Positions 10,695-19,927 of a stretch of DNA of 64,000 nt are shown in pieces; the first letter of the stretch is position 1, and each line of letters opens with the position of its first letter. The notes under the pieces are model-generated. The model was not told the origin of the DNA. It ran no database searches and saw only the letters and a program-made list of their open reading frames with translations. The stretch covers positions 17,974-81,973 of the forward strand of contig JAFUVF010000039.1 in assembly GCA_017483735.1 (NCBI GenBank), written 5' to 3'. The stretch comes from Lachnospiraceae bacterium. Its GTDB lineage: Bacteria; Bacillota; Clostridia; Lachnospirales; Lachnospiraceae. The position numbers and the translations under genes are program-made.

Positions 10695-11876
10695 ATGCAT
10701 TACAAGGTTTTTCTTATAAAATACGCAGAAATCGGAATAAAGGGAAAGAACAGATACCTCTTTGAGGATATGCTTTTGCATCAGATTAAGAATATTTTGA
10801 AGGATGTGGAGGGCGAATTTGCTGTATACAAAACGCAGGGAAGAGTTTTTGTAGAGGCAAAAAGCGATTATGATTACGATGAGCTTATGGATGCCCTATC
10901 AAGAGTTTTCGGAATTACACAGATTGCTCCCGTGCTTGTAAGCGAGGAAAAGGATTTTGAGAAGCTTGCAGAGCTTTCGGAGGAATATTTAAGATACGAA
11001 TATCCCGGAGATAAGCATACCTTCAAGGTAAACTGCCGAAGGGCGGACAAGGGCTTTCCCATGAATTCTCAGGAGGTCAATGCGGCGCTGGGAGAGAAGC
11101 TTCTTGAACGCTTTCCGGAATATACCGTTGACGTGCATAATCCTGAGATAATGCTTTCCGTGGAAATAAGGGAGCGCATATTTATCTATGCAAAAACCTA
11201 TAAAGGACCCGGCGGAATGCCCGTAGGCACCGGAGGGAAGGCGATGCTTCTTTTGTCCGGAGGTATAGATTCACCCGTTGCAGGCTATATGATTGCAAAG
11301 AGGGGTGTGAAGATTGATGCGGTATACTTCCATGCGCCTCCGTACACAAGCGAAAGAGCAAAGCAGAAGGTAATAGACCTTGCAAAAATAGTTTCCCGCT
11401 ACACGGGTCCGATTTATCTTCATATTATCAACTTTACGGACATACAGCTGTATATATATGAAAAATGTCCACATGACGAGCTTACCATAATAATGCGCAG
11501 ATATATGATGCGTATTGCGGAAAAGCTTGCAAAGGACAATGATTGTCTGGGGCTTATTACCGGCGAGAGCATAGGTCAGGTTGCGTCACAGACCATGAAT
11601 TCCCTTGCCGCTACAAATGAAGTATGTGAGCTTCCGGTTTATCGTCCCCTTATAGCCTTTGATAAGCAGGAGATAATCGAGATATCTAACCGCATCGGAA
11701 CCTTTGAGACATCCATACTGCCATATGAGGATTGCTGTACGATATTTGTGGCAAAGCATCCTGTGACAAAGCCCAATATAGGTGTCATCAGAAAGCATGA
11801 ACACAATCTGGATGAAAGAATAGAGGAGCTTGTAAAAACGGCGCTTGATACGGATGAGGTTATTGTTGTCAGATAG
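10695..11876 (+). CDS. thiI: tRNA 4-thiouridine synthase ThiI
   Basis: The 393-residue enzyme adenylates U8 of tRNA and transfers sulfur to make s4U. The N-terminal ferredoxin-like/THUMP region covers about residues 1-165. The PP-loop motif LLSGGIDSPVAGY follows, then SIGQVASQTMNSL. No C-terminal rhodanese domain is present, so sulfur must come directly from the cysteine desulfurase encoded just upstream, as in Bacillus. The start at 10695 is supported by ACGAGGAAA at 10682-10690. The gene overlaps the following membrane-protein gene. Confidence 0.96.
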   Translation: MHYKVFLIKYAEIGIKGKNRYLFEDMLLHQIKNILKDVEGEFAVYKTQGRVFVEAKSDYDYDELMDALSRVFGITQIAPVLVSEEKDFEKLAELSEEYLRYEYPGDKHTFKVNCRRADKGFPMNSQEVNAALGEKLLERFPEYTVDVHNPEIMLSVEIRERIFIYAKTYKGPGGMPVGTGGKAMLLLSGGIDSPVAGYMIAKRGVKIDAVYFHAPPYTSERAKQKVIDLAKIVSRYTGPIYLHIINFTDIQLYIYEKCPHDELTIIMRRYMMRIAEKLAKDNDCLGLITGESIGQVASQTMNSLAATNEVCELPVYRPLIAFDKQEIIEISNRIGTFETSILPYEDCCTIFVAKHPVTKPNIGVIRKHEHNLDERIEELVKTALDTDEVIVVR

Positions 11877-13461
11877 ATTTCATATAAAAGAGAGACATAT
11901 CCTTGCAGTTATAATATTTGTTGCGGAATTTGTGCGGTTTTTTATGCTGGGAAGGCTTCCGGGCGGCATAGCGCAGGATGAGGCGTACGCGGCATACAAT
12001 GCATACGGGATCATGACTGAGGGTATGGACAGCTTCGGTTATCGTTTCCCGGTGTATTTTATGGCATGGGGAGACGGAATGAATGTGCTTTATTCATATC
12101 TTGTCGTACCGTTTTTTTCTCTGTTTGGAATTTCAATGACAGTATACCGGCTACCAATGGCGATAATGGGAGTCGTGACGGTATTTTTTTCCTACCTTGT
12201 AGGCAGGGAATTATCCGGCGAAAAATTTGGCGTTTTTTTTGCATTCATTATGGCAATTAATCCATGGAATATCGTAAATTCCAGATGGGGACTTGAATCA
12301 AACCTTGCGCCGGCGCTCTTTCTGATAACAGTCTTTTTTCTGCTCAAAGCTATAAACAAGGATATTAAATATCTGATACCCGCCGGTATTTTTGCGGGAC
12401 TTTCCCTCTACGCCTATGCAGTGGTCTGGCTTGTACTCCCACTGTTTCTTGTGTGTGCGGCAATAGTATTTAGGAAAAAATTATTCCCAAAGGGGATTGG
12501 GAGATATCACATAATTGCCGGGCTTTTGCTTTTTGCTTTGGCGCTTCCGCTGCTTCTGTTTGTGGCGGTCAATATGGGGATAATACCGGAGATAAGGACG
12601 GATATAATCTCAATTCCGAGATTGATATTGTTCAGGTCAAATGAGTTGGATTTTAGGAACATAATTGACAATCTGCGCCCGGCATTTGAAATTTTAGTGT
12701 TTCAGAGGGATAGCGCATATCCGCAGCTTACAAATAATTCGGTGGGCTCTTATTACAGCTTTACGACGGTTTTTTCGATATTCGGGATTGCCTGTATGCT
12801 GTATGAGCTTATCAAAGGCAGAAGAGAAGAACCAAAGCACGAATACATTATGCTTATATGGCTTGCAGCTGCATTTATCGTATGTATAATAAAGAGCGAG
12901 CCCACCGTTACACATTTTAATCTGCTGCATATTCCGATGATTTTTTTTGGAGCGTATGGGATATGGAGCGTGGGAGAGCTTGTGAAGATGAAGGCATATT
13001 TGCCGATTGTAACGGTATTTTTTTCCGTATCCTTTATATTTTTCGTGCTGGATTATTTTGTGAGCGCAGCATATACAAGCTATAATTTTGTGGAATACGA
13101 GATAGAGGATGTGCTTGATTATTCGAAAGAAAAGCTGGGAGAGGAAGGGCATATAAATATAATAGGATATGACACCTTAAACTATGGAATATTATTATAC
13201 GAGGAGCTGCCAAAGCCGGAAGATTTCATTCAAAATGCAGATATCGGGTTTATGGAAAATGTAACCTACAGATTTGCATTGCACGGATACGGAAAATACA
13301 GGTATCTCGACTTAAGCTCTCCGGAGGAGATATCTTCCGAAGATATTGTAAAGGGAGATGTGTATATGTTCAGGGGCAATAGCAACGGAACTTTTGAGGA
13401 TGATGCCTTATATGAAGTCAGACATTTTTCCGAGGCATTTTCGGTCGCATATATGAAATGA
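11854..13461 (+). CDS. GT39/ArnT-like membrane glycosyltransferase
   Basis: The product has about 535 residues with ten or more hydrophobic segments. The first extracytoplasmic loop carries GGIAQDEAYAAYNAYGI, the acidic Asp-Glu motif of PMT/ArnT-type GT-C enzymes that use polyprenyl-phosphate sugars. The C-terminal region (about 400-535) is soluble and probably outside the cell. It overlaps the end of thiI by 23 bases; ATG 11854 is chosen, with TTG 11845 as an alternative. Its 3' end overlaps a convergent minus-strand gene by 44 bases. Sugar and acceptor are unknown. Confidence 0.7.
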   Translation: MRLLLSDRFHIKERHILAVIIFVAEFVRFFMLGRLPGGIAQDEAYAAYNAYGIMTEGMDSFGYRFPVYFMAWGDGMNVLYSYLVVPFFSLFGISMTVYRLPMAIMGVVTVFFSYLVGRELSGEKFGVFFAFIMAINPWNIVNSRWGLESNLAPALFLITVFFLLKAINKDIKYLIPAGIFAGLSLYAYAVVWLVLPLFLVCAAIVFRKKLFPKGIGRYHIIAGLLLFALALPLLLFVAVNMGIIPEIRTDIISIPRLILFRSNELDFRNIIDNLRPAFEILVFQRDSAYPQLTNNSVGSYYSFTTVFSIFGIACMLYELIKGRREEPKHEYIMLIWLAAAFIVCIIKSEPTVTHFNLLHIPMIFFGAYGIWSVGELVKMKAYLPIVTVFFSVSFIFFVLDYFVSAAYTSYNFVEYEIEDVLDYSKEKLGEEGHINIIGYDTLNYGILLYEELPKPEDFIQNADIGFMENVTYRFALHGYGKYRYLDLSSPEEISSEDIVKGDVYMFRGNSNGTFEDDALYEVRHFSEAFSVAYMK

Positions 13462-14050
13462 TCGCATCTGCCTTTATGAAAAGTATTACCGCAAAAAGTA
13501 TTATCACAAAAAGGGAAGCCAGAGTGCGATAGGTTTCATAGCCGGCGATATATGTGACACGATAGAAATAATTGCCCTCGTCATCTGTAAGCAGCGTAAA
13601 TGGAATGGAGGTATCCTTGGAGGCGGTGGCGTTTGTCAGACGTACCATAACCGAAGCGTCAGAGTGGAATGGAATATACTTTCCTACATACAACGGAAAA
13701 AATGTCTCTGATGGTATGGCGTACAAAAGAAGCTCCTGCTCAGACAGGTTCTTTGCATTAAGGGTGTCCTCAATGTATATATCAACACTGGTATCCCTTG
13801 CCCTTTTGTCCTCGGTGTCAAAATTGATGGCGAGCTCAACGGCTTCTATATAGCCGTAACATGGCTTGAAGGTAAAATAAACGCTGTCGCCGGCATACAC
13901 AGGAGCGGACTCGGCGGGGATTAATGAATCAAAGGTATCCGTCCTGTATATAGGTGTAAATGTGAGGCGGATTGCCATTACACATAAAACGACGGACAGA
14001 ATGATAAGGATTATTCTAAAGAAAAAAATTTTGCGTAAATTACTGTTCAT
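13418..14050 (-). CDS. Conserved-looking protein with two membrane anchors
   Basis: The 210-residue product has one hydrophobic segment near the N-terminus (IILIILSVVLCVMAIRLTF). A beta-rich extracytoplasmic region of about 140 residues follows, then a second hydrophobic segment near the C-terminus (ASLFVIILFAVILFIKADA). I recognise no family. It converges on the GT39-like gene, with which it shares 44 bases. It may work with the neighbouring membrane glycosyltransferases, but this is inference from position only. Confidence 0.6.
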   Translation of the reverse strand: MNSNLRKIFFFRIILIILSVVLCVMAIRLTFTPIYRTDTFDSLIPAESAPVYAGDSVYFTFKPCYGYIEAVELAINFDTEDKRARDTSVDIYIEDTLNAKNLSEQELLLYAIPSETFFPLYVGKYIPFHSDASVMVRLTNATASKDTSIPFTLLTDDEGNYFYRVTYIAGYETYRTLASLFVIILFAVILFIKADAIISYMRPKMPRKNV

Positions 14051-14092
14051 GATTTAATGCGGGATATATGTATGTTACAATTATATACAGAA

Positions 14093-14115
14093 ACTCCCGG
14101 GGATGTCCCGGGAGT
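14093..14115 (-). terminator. Hairpin downstream of the HPr-like gene
   Basis: A perfect 9-base inverted repeat ACTCCCGGG (14093-14101) and CCCGGGAGT (14107-14115) with a 5-base loop lies 21 bases after the HPr-like gene's stop on the minus strand. The following minus-strand bases are A/T-rich but not a clean T-run. It probably terminates the short HPr transcript. Confidence 0.6.
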
Positions 14116-14136
14116 CTGCAATCGGTAAAGTTATTA

Positions 14137-14367
14137 TTAAACAATATAGGGCTTTAAGGTGTTAAGAACCTCATCAACACCGCCCTCGGCATGGATATTT
14201 AAGTCAATGGGCTTTGAAAGATCAAGTGAAAAGATACCCATTATGGACTTTGCATCGATTACGTATCTTCCGGATACCAGATCGAAATCATAATCAAACT
14301 TTGTAATCTCGTTTACAAATGACTTTACCTTGTCGATGGAATTTAATGAAATCTTTACGGTTTTCAT
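14137..14367 (-). CDS. HPr-like protein lacking the phosphorylatable histidine
   Basis: The 76-residue protein matches the HPr fold by its conserved Ser-46 region (DAKSIMGIFSLDLS), the NIHAEGG strand and the final helix (VDEVLNTLKPYIV). The segment that should read GLHARPA is instead SLNSIDKVKSF, so there is no active-site His-15 and it cannot be a normal PTS phosphocarrier. The Ser-46 equivalent remains, as in Bacillus Crh, so a regulatory role through HPr kinase is possible. ATG 14367 has a GGAGGT site 7 bases upstream. It is monocistronic, with its own promoter and terminator. Confidence 0.8.
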   Translation of the reverse strand: MKTVKISLNSIDKVKSFVNEITKFDYDFDLVSGRYVIDAKSIMGIFSLDLSKPIDLNIHAEGGVDEVLNTLKPYIV

Positions 14368-14408
14368 TTTAATTACCTCCTTTTTCCGTTTCATACCTTC
14401 CAAAACTC

Positions 14409-14437
14409 ATAATAAAGGTATTGAAGGGAAAAGTCAA
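14409..14437 (-). promoter_or_regulatory. Promoter of the HPr-like gene
   Basis: On the minus strand TTGACT (14437-14432) and TATTAT (14414-14409) are separated by 17 bases, 42 bases upstream of the HPr-like start codon. This is a near-consensus vegetative promoter in the divergent gap with mtaB. Confidence 0.75.
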
Positions 14438-14472
14438 GGTTAAAAGACCTACAAAAATTTGAGGAAAAATAT

Positions 14473-15822
14473 ATGAAAAATGTAGCACTGCACAACCTCG
14501 GTTGTAAGGTAAATTCATATGAGCTTGACGTTATGCAACAAAGTCTGTCAAAAAACGGCTACAAAATTGTGCCATTTGACCAAGCGGCAGATATTTATAT
14601 AGTAAATACCTGTACCGTGACTAACATTGCGGACAGAAAAAGCCGTCAGATGCTGCATAGGGCGAAGGAATTGAATCCGGAGGCTCTGGTTGTGGCTGTG
14701 GGCTGCTATGTGGAAACTGGAAAAGAGGCTCTTTTGAGGGATGCGGCAGTTGATCTGTGCATAGGCAATAAGGATAAAGCCAGGATTTCTGAGATTTTGC
14801 GGCAACATGAGAAGAACCCGGCAGTAAAGGGAAAGGAGCCGCAGATAACATCAAATTTTTCAAATCAGGTAAAATTAAGAGAATTGTCGGAAATTCTTGA
14901 AAAAACCGGAGAGCATACAAGAGCCTATGTAAAGATTGAGGATGGCTGCAACCAGTTTTGTTCATACTGCCTGATACCATATGCCAGAGGAAGGGTAAAG
15001 AGCAGAAGAAGGGAGGAGATTCTTTCGGAGATAGGGGGACTTATCGCAAACGGCTATAAGGAAATTGTTCTTACAGGAATACATATCAGCTCATACGGCT
15101 TGGATATTTATGGGGATAATAAGGCATATCAGGGAGAGAGCTACCTGATAGATTTGATAGAAGATATAGGAAGGCTTCCAGAGCTTATGAGACTTCGTAT
15201 AGGCTCATTAGAGCCCCGCATCATAACCGGGGATACGGCAAAACGCCTGTCAATGGTAAAATGCTTATGTCCGCATTTTCATCTGTCGCTCCAAAGCGGA
15301 TGTAACGACACTTTGAAGCGCATGAACAGGCATTACACAGCGGAGGAATATGCGAAGAGTGTTGAAACATTAAGAAGATATTTCGAGCATCCCGCAATAA
15401 CCACGGATGTCATAGTGGGCTTTCCGGGCGAAACGGACAGGGAATTTTCAGAGAGCAGGGCTTTTGTGGATGCAATGGATTTCTATGAAACCCATATATT
15501 CAAGTATTCCAAAAGAGCCGGAACCGCAGCGGAGAGGCTTCCGGTACAGGTACCATCTCCGATCAAGGAGTCAAGAAGCCGGGAGCTTATCGGATTATCG
15601 GAAGCAAAGGCGCAGGCTTTCAGGGAATATTATATCGGCAGGACTGCGGAGGTGCTTTTTGAAGAAAAGAAGCTGATAGACGGAAAGGAATATTTTGTGG
15701 GACATACGCCGGAGTATGTGATGTGCGGAGTGTCCGAAGTAGGCATATTGGAAAATGAGATTAGAAGTGTAGAAATAGAACGTATTCTCTCAAGAGATAC
15801 GCTTCTTGCAAAATTGCGGTAA
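14473..15822 (+). CDS. mtaB: tRNA t6A37 methylthiotransferase MtaB
   Basis: The 449-residue radical-SAM enzyme converts t6A37 of tRNA to ms2t6A. The N-terminal UPF0004 domain supplies three cluster cysteines (NLGCKVNSYE, VNTCTVTN, AVGCYVETG). The radical-SAM triad is in DGCNQFCSYCLIPYARGR. A C-terminal TRAM-like domain follows (about 385-449). The domain order and length match MtaB (YqeV) rather than MiaB or RimO. It starts a co-directional run of genes that continues to 26.6 kb. Confidence 0.95.
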   Translation: MKNVALHNLGCKVNSYELDVMQQSLSKNGYKIVPFDQAADIYIVNTCTVTNIADRKSRQMLHRAKELNPEALVVAVGCYVETGKEALLRDAAVDLCIGNKDKARISEILRQHEKNPAVKGKEPQITSNFSNQVKLRELSEILEKTGEHTRAYVKIEDGCNQFCSYCLIPYARGRVKSRRREEILSEIGGLIANGYKEIVLTGIHISSYGLDIYGDNKAYQGESYLIDLIEDIGRLPELMRLRIGSLEPRIITGDTAKRLSMVKCLCPHFHLSLQSGCNDTLKRMNRHYTAEEYAKSVETLRRYFEHPAITTDVIVGFPGETDREFSESRAFVDAMDFYETHIFKYSKRAGTAAERLPVQVPSPIKESRSRELIGLSEAKAQAFREYYIGRTAEVLFEEKKLIDGKEYFVGHTPEYVMCGVSEVGILENEIRSVEIERILSRDTLLAKLR

Positions 15823-15869
15823 TTGCGTTAAAATAAATTATCTATATGCATTTTGCGAAAGGAGAGTAA

Positions 15870-16130
15870 ATGCAGGATTTAGGCAACACACAATATTTCA
15901 GGGTAGAGACGGAGCCTGAAACCGGAGCGAAGGTTATACTTTCGACGGTTTATGAGGCGCTTACGGAAAAGGGCTACAATCCCGTAAACCAGATTGTGGG
16001 ATATATAATGAGTGGAGATCCCACCTACATTACCAGCCATAAAAACGCCAGAAGCCTGATAATGAAGGTGGAGCGGGATGAACTGGTGGAGGAGCTCTTA
16101 AACGACTATATCAAGAATAAGAATTGGTGA
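15870..16130 (+). CDS. ireB: IreB family regulatory phosphoprotein
   Basis: The 86-residue cytoplasmic protein (UPF0297) contains the family core [21 protein letters not shown] and [14 protein letters not shown]. In Enterococcus, IreB is a substrate of the Ser/Thr kinase IreK and influences cephalosporin resistance. AAAGGAGAG precedes the ATG. The order ireB-ruvX-DUF1292 is the standard Firmicutes arrangement and supports the call. Confidence 0.95.
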   Translation: MQDLGNTQYFRVETEPETGAKVILSTVYEALTEKGYNPVNQIVGYIMSGDPTYITSHKNARSLIMKVERDELVEELLNDYIKNKNW

Positions 16131-16134
16131 TTCT

Positions 16135-16554
16135 ATGCGCTTGATGGGGCTTGATTTGGGGTCAAAGACCTGCGGAGTTGCGCTTTCAGACACCACAGGC
16201 AGTCTGGCGACGGGACTTGAGATAATACGGAGAGAAAAAGAGAATCATTTGCGGAAGACCCTTGCACGTATTGAAGAAATAATAGTGGAATACGGGGTTA
16301 AGCATATCGTTCTGGGACTTCCCTTGAATATGGATGGTACCGAGGGAGAGAGAGCGAAGCTTTCAAGGGATTTTAAGGACAAGCTCGAAAGACGCACCGG
16401 TCTGCCCGTAACGCTTATGGACGAAAGGCTTACTACCGTCGAGGCGGATGAGATAATGGCGGACAACGGTATAAAGGGTAAGGATAAGAAAAAGTATGTG
16501 GATATGATTGCAGCATCGGTTATTCTGCAGGATTATCTGGATAACAGAGGATAA
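16135..16554 (+). CDS. ruvX: Putative pre-16S rRNA nuclease / Holliday junction resolvase homologue YqgF
   Basis: The 139-residue RNase H-fold protein contains GLDLGSKTCGVALSD (first catalytic Asp), HIVLGLPLNMDGTEGERA and LMDERLTTVEAD, and ends with AASVILQDYLD. These are the conserved acidic motifs of YqgF/RuvX. It starts 4 bases after ireB and is followed 4 bases later by a DUF1292 gene. Its essential role is usually described as 16S rRNA 5'-end maturation. Confidence 0.94.
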   Translation: MRLMGLDLGSKTCGVALSDTTGSLATGLEIIRREKENHLRKTLARIEEIIVEYGVKHIVLGLPLNMDGTEGERAKLSRDFKDKLERRTGLPVTLMDERLTTVEADEIMADNGIKGKDKKKYVDMIAASVILQDYLDNRG

Positions 16555-16558
16555 AGAT

Positions 16559-16840
16559 ATGTCTAAGCTTGAAAAGATTACCTTCAATCCAAACGGCGAG
16601 GAGCCTGTGGATTTTTATGTGATCGAACAGACCCGGATAGGGGGCTTTAATTATATTCTTGTTACTGATTTTGAGGAGGGCGACGGCGAGGCGCTTATTC
16701 TCAAGGACATGTCCAAGGATGGGGACGAGGAAAGCCTGTATTCCATCGTGTCTGATGATAAGGAGTTAAATGCTGTGGCTGAGGTCTTCGAGAAGATGCT
16801 TGATGACGTCGTGCTGCAGCGGGACAAGGAAGAAAGTTAG
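16559..16840 (+). CDS. DUF1292 family protein (YrzB-like)
   Basis: The 93-residue acidic cytoplasmic protein shows the DUF1292 pattern: FYVIEQTRIGGFNYILVTD, then ALILKDMS and LYSIVSDDKELNAVAEVFEKML. The function is unknown in the family. The open frame runs upstream into ruvX, but the ATG at 16559 is 4 bases after the ruvX stop and gives the usual start. It is consistently linked to ireB and ruvX. Confidence 0.88.
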   Translation: MSKLEKITFNPNGEEPVDFYVIEQTRIGGFNYILVTDFEEGDGEALILKDMSKDGDEESLYSIVSDDKELNAVAEVFEKMLDDVVLQRDKEES

Positions 16841-16849
16841 GAGGATATT

Positions 16850-18526
16850 TTGAAGAAAAAAGTGAATAAGGGTGGATCTGCCCTAAAGATCATCCCTCTG
16901 GGTGGCTTGGAGCAGATTGGCATGAATATTACTGCCTTTGAGTACGAGGACAGTATTATCGTGGTAGATTGTGGCCTGTCATTCCCCGCAGACGATATGC
17001 TTGGGATCGATCTGGTCATACCGGATGTGAGTTATCTTAAGGACAATATTGACAGAGTGAAGGGCTTTGTGATAACCCACGGCCACGAGGATCATATAGG
17101 TGCCATTCCCTATGTGTTTAAGGAGGTAAATGTACCGCTCTATGCAACGAGACTTACCATGGGTATAATCGAGCATAAGCTTGAAGAGCATGGTATGACG
17201 AACCTTGTGAGACGCAAGGTAATCAAATTCGGACAGTCTATAAATTTGGGACAGTTCAGAATTGAATTCATAAAGACGAATCACAGCATAGTGGATGCGG
17301 CGGCACTTGCCATATATTCCCCGGCAGGGATAGTGGTGCATACCGGAGATTTCAAGGTGGATTACACTCCGGTATATGGCGATGCCATAGATTTGCAGCG
17401 CTTTGCCGAGATTGGGAAAAAAGGAGTTTTGGCGCTTCTTTGCGATTCCACGAATGCGGAGAGACCGGGTTTTACCCCCTCGGAGAGAACTCTGGGCAAG
17501 ACCTTTGACGCAATGTTTGAGGATCACAAGGATACCCGCATATTTGTTGCGACCTTCGCATCAAATGTGGACAGGGTGCAGCAGATCATAAATACTGCGT
17601 ACAAATTCGGCAGGAAGGTTGCGGTGGAAGGCCGCAGCATGGTAAATATTATAGAGACTGCAAAAGCATTAGGCTGTATTTCCATCCCGGAAAATACGCT
17701 TATTGACCTTGATGAGATGAGAAACCATCCCAAGGAAAAGCAGGTAATCATTACCACCGGAAGTCAGGGAGAGAGCATGGCGGCACTGTCCCGTATGGCA
17801 TCCAATATGCATAGGAAGATAAATATCGGGGCCGGCGACACGGTCATTTTCTCGTCAAGCCCCATACCGGGTAATGAGAAATCCGTGACCAGGATAATAA
17901 ATGAGCTCCTGCAGAAGGGGGCGGATGTCATCTTTCAGGATGCACATGTTTCCGGACATGCCTGTCAGGAGGAGATCAAGCTTATATATACTCTGGTGCA
18001 GCCGAAATACTCTATTCCCGTGCACGGGGAGTACAAGCACCTTATGGCGCAGGCGAAGATTGCGGAGGAGCTTGGGATACCGAAGCAGAATATATTTATC
18101 TTAAACAGCGGCGATGTGATTGAATTGTCAGATGACAAAGCGGCGAAGGTAACGGGAAGGGTAACCACGGGAGCAATCCTTGTGGATGGTCTCGGTGTCG
18201 GGGATGTGGGAAATGTAGTCTTAAGAGACCGGCAGCATCTGGCTCAGGACGGTATAATAATTGTCGTCATGGGTATCGAAAAGGAGCAGGGAATCCTTGT
18301 GTCGGGACCGGAATTAGTCTCCAGAGGCTTCGTATACGTCAGGGAATCTGATGAGCTTCTGGATGAAGCATACCATGTGGTGGATGATGCCATCCAAAGA
18401 TGCCTCGACAGAGGGCTTACCGACTGGAACAAATTAAAGACAACAACGAGGGATGTATTGGGCGATTTTGTCTGGAAAAAGACAAAAAGGCGCCCTATGA
18501 TACTGCCGATAATAATAGATCTGTAG
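16850..18526 (+). CDS. rnj: Ribonuclease J
   Basis: The 558-residue metallo-beta-lactamase/beta-CASP enzyme has 5'-3' exo- and endoribonuclease activity for mRNA decay and rRNA maturation. The zinc motif is HGHEDHIGAIPY. Further motifs are HTGDFKVDYTP, DSTNAERPG and the beta-CASP region with IITTGSQGESMAAL and VHGEYKHL. A C-terminal domain completes the usual length. It starts with TTG at 16850 behind TAGGAGGA. There is only one RNase J gene in the window; whether it is J1- or J2-like cannot be told here. Confidence 0.95.
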   Translation: MKKKVNKGGSALKIIPLGGLEQIGMNITAFEYEDSIIVVDCGLSFPADDMLGIDLVIPDVSYLKDNIDRVKGFVITHGHEDHIGAIPYVFKEVNVPLYATRLTMGIIEHKLEEHGMTNLVRRKVIKFGQSINLGQFRIEFIKTNHSIVDAAALAIYSPAGIVVHTGDFKVDYTPVYGDAIDLQRFAEIGKKGVLALLCDSTNAERPGFTPSERTLGKTFDAMFEDHKDTRIFVATFASNVDRVQQIINTAYKFGRKVAVEGRSMVNIIETAKALGCISIPENTLIDLDEMRNHPKEKQVIITTGSQGESMAALSRMASNMHRKINIGAGDTVIFSSSPIPGNEKSVTRIINELLQKGADVIFQDAHVSGHACQEEIKLIYTLVQPKYSIPVHGEYKHLMAQAKIAEELGIPKQNIFILNSGDVIELSDDKAAKVTGRVTTGAILVDGLGVGDVGNVVLRDRQHLAQDGIIIVVMGIEKEQGILVSGPELVSRGFVYVRESDELLDEAYHVVDDAIQRCLDRGLTDWNKLKTTTRDVLGDFVWKKTKRRPMILPIIIDL

Positions 18527-18538
18527 GAGGCAAATGCT

Positions 18539-18859
18539 ATGGAGGCCGGAGTAGAGGCGGCATTAAAGCAATTAAATGATGCAATCTTAAATTCCGAGGT
18601 ATACAAAAGATACTGCGAACAGCAGGCAAGAGTCAATGAACAGCCGGAGTTAAAGCGCCGCATCAACGAATACAGAAAGAAAAACTTTGAGCTTCAGAAT
18701 ACCAACAGCACTCTGGACAAGATTGAAGAGTTTGAAAGGGAATTCGAAGGGTTTAGGGATGATGAGCTGGTAAACGATTATCTTGCGGCCGAGCTTGCGT
18801 TCTGCCGGATGATGCAGCGTATTGACGTGCAGCTCATCGCCGGAATAGATTTCGAATAG
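18539..18859 (+). CDS. YlbF family regulator
   Basis: The 106-residue all-helical protein resembles YlbF/YmcA (VEAALKQLNDAILNSEVYKRY, INEYRKKNFELQN). In Bacillus, YlbF, YmcA and YaaT form a complex with RNase Y that controls mRNA maturation. Its location directly behind rnj fits a role in RNA turnover. The ATG at 18539 follows GGAGGC. Confidence 0.8.
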   Translation: MEAGVEAALKQLNDAILNSEVYKRYCEQQARVNEQPELKRRINEYRKKNFELQNTNSTLDKIEEFEREFEGFRDDELVNDYLAAELAFCRMMQRIDVQLIAGIDFE

Positions 18860-18876
18860 GGAGTGAAGGAAAGCTT

Positions 18877-19296
18877 ATGAAACCAGAAAATCTCGTGTTT
18901 GCCGTGGTTGGGATAATAGTAAGGGTAGCGGTTGTGATAGGCGCAGTATATATCATTTATAACGGCGCAGTCAGATTCTATGATTATGGCTATCGAATAT
19001 TTACGGAGCCTGCTGTATCCGTGGGAGGAACCGGAAGAGAGATTACACTTACCATCGACAAGGATATGGACTCAAAGGAGCTTGCCGAAATGTTCTACGA
19101 GAAGGGACTTACCAGAGATGCAAATCTTTTTAGGCTTCAGTATCTCTTCTCGGAGCACAGGGAGGATATAAAGAGCGGAACATATACGCTGACCACGGCA
19201 ATGACGGCAGAGGAGATGTTTGAGACAATGACAGGCGGAGAAGAAGATGAAAATGCGCCGTTAAGCACTGCGGGAGCCTCCGATGCAGCTAAATAA
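18877..19296 (+). CDS. Short MltG/YceG-like membrane protein without catalytic domain
   Basis: The 139-residue protein has one N-terminal membrane segment (about residues 5-30). A LysM-like subdomain as in endolytic transglycosylase MltG follows (ITLTIDKDMDSKELAEMFYEKGLT, IKSGTYTLTTAMTAEEMFETM). The catalytic YceG domain, normally another 200 residues, is absent. Gene order (ruvX, DUF1292, then trmR) matches the place of yrrL/mltG in Bacillus, so this is the positional equivalent reduced to its N-terminal part. It may act as a binding or regulatory protein rather than an enzyme. Confidence 0.75.
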   Translation: MKPENLVFAVVGIIVRVAVVIGAVYIIYNGAVRFYDYGYRIFTEPAVSVGGTGREITLTIDKDMDSKELAEMFYEKGLTRDANLFRLQYLFSEHREDIKSGTYTLTTAMTAEEMFETMTGGEEDENAPLSTAGASDAAK

Positions 19297-19927
19297 TGAC
19301 AGATTGTCAGCATTTATTGAGCTGATGGATAAGGATGAGCCTGACTATATTTATGAGCTTGAAAAGAAAGCAGGGACAGATGATATTCCGATAATCCGTC
19401 CACAGACAAGAGCAATATTAAGATTTTTGCTTGCACTTACAAAGCCGTTAAAAATCCTTGAGGTGGGAACCGCAACCGGATTTTCGGCGCTATATATGAG
19501 AGAATATGGCGGAAAAGGGCTTAAGATAACCACCATAGAAAATTATGAAAAGCGTATTTTGGAGGCGAGAGAAAATTTCAAAAAATACGATAAAAGCTCT
19601 CAGATTGAGCTTATCTGCGGCGATGCGGCAGAGGCTCTGCCTGTTCTTTCGGAAGAGTTTGACTGGATATTTATGGACGCCGCAAAGGGGCAGTACCTCA
19701 AATTTCTTCCTGATTGTACGAGACTATTAAAAATCGGAGGATTGCTTATTTCCGACAATGTGATGCAGGATGGGGATGTGATAGAATCGAGATTTGCTCT
19801 GGAGCGCAGGGACAGAACCATTCATTCCAGAATGCGGGAATATATATATGAGCTTAAGCATAGTAATGATTATGAGACCTGTCTTTTGTCGGACGGGGAC
19901 GGAGTTGCGTTAAGTGTCAGAATATAG
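19283..19927 (+). CDS. trmR: tRNA 5-hydroxyuridine methyltransferase TrmR
   Basis: The 214-residue class I O-methyltransferase contains LEVGTATGFSALYMREYG (SAM motif), WIFMDAAKGQY and GGLLISDNVMQDGDV, as in Bacillus YrrM/TrmR, which makes mo5U34 from ho5U34 in tRNA. It overlaps the MltG-like gene by 14 bases and the downstream U32 peptidase gene by 14 bases. The U32 partner makes the ho5U substrate, which strengthens the assignment over generic catechol O-methyltransferase. Confidence 0.85.
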   Translation: MQLNNDRLSAFIELMDKDEPDYIYELEKKAGTDDIPIIRPQTRAILRFLLALTKPLKILEVGTATGFSALYMREYGGKGLKITTIENYEKRILEARENFKKYDKSSQIELICGDAAEALPVLSEEFDWIFMDAAKGQYLKFLPDCTRLLKIGGLLISDNVMQDGDVIESRFALERRDRTIHSRMREYIYELKHSNDYETCLLSDGDGVALSVRI

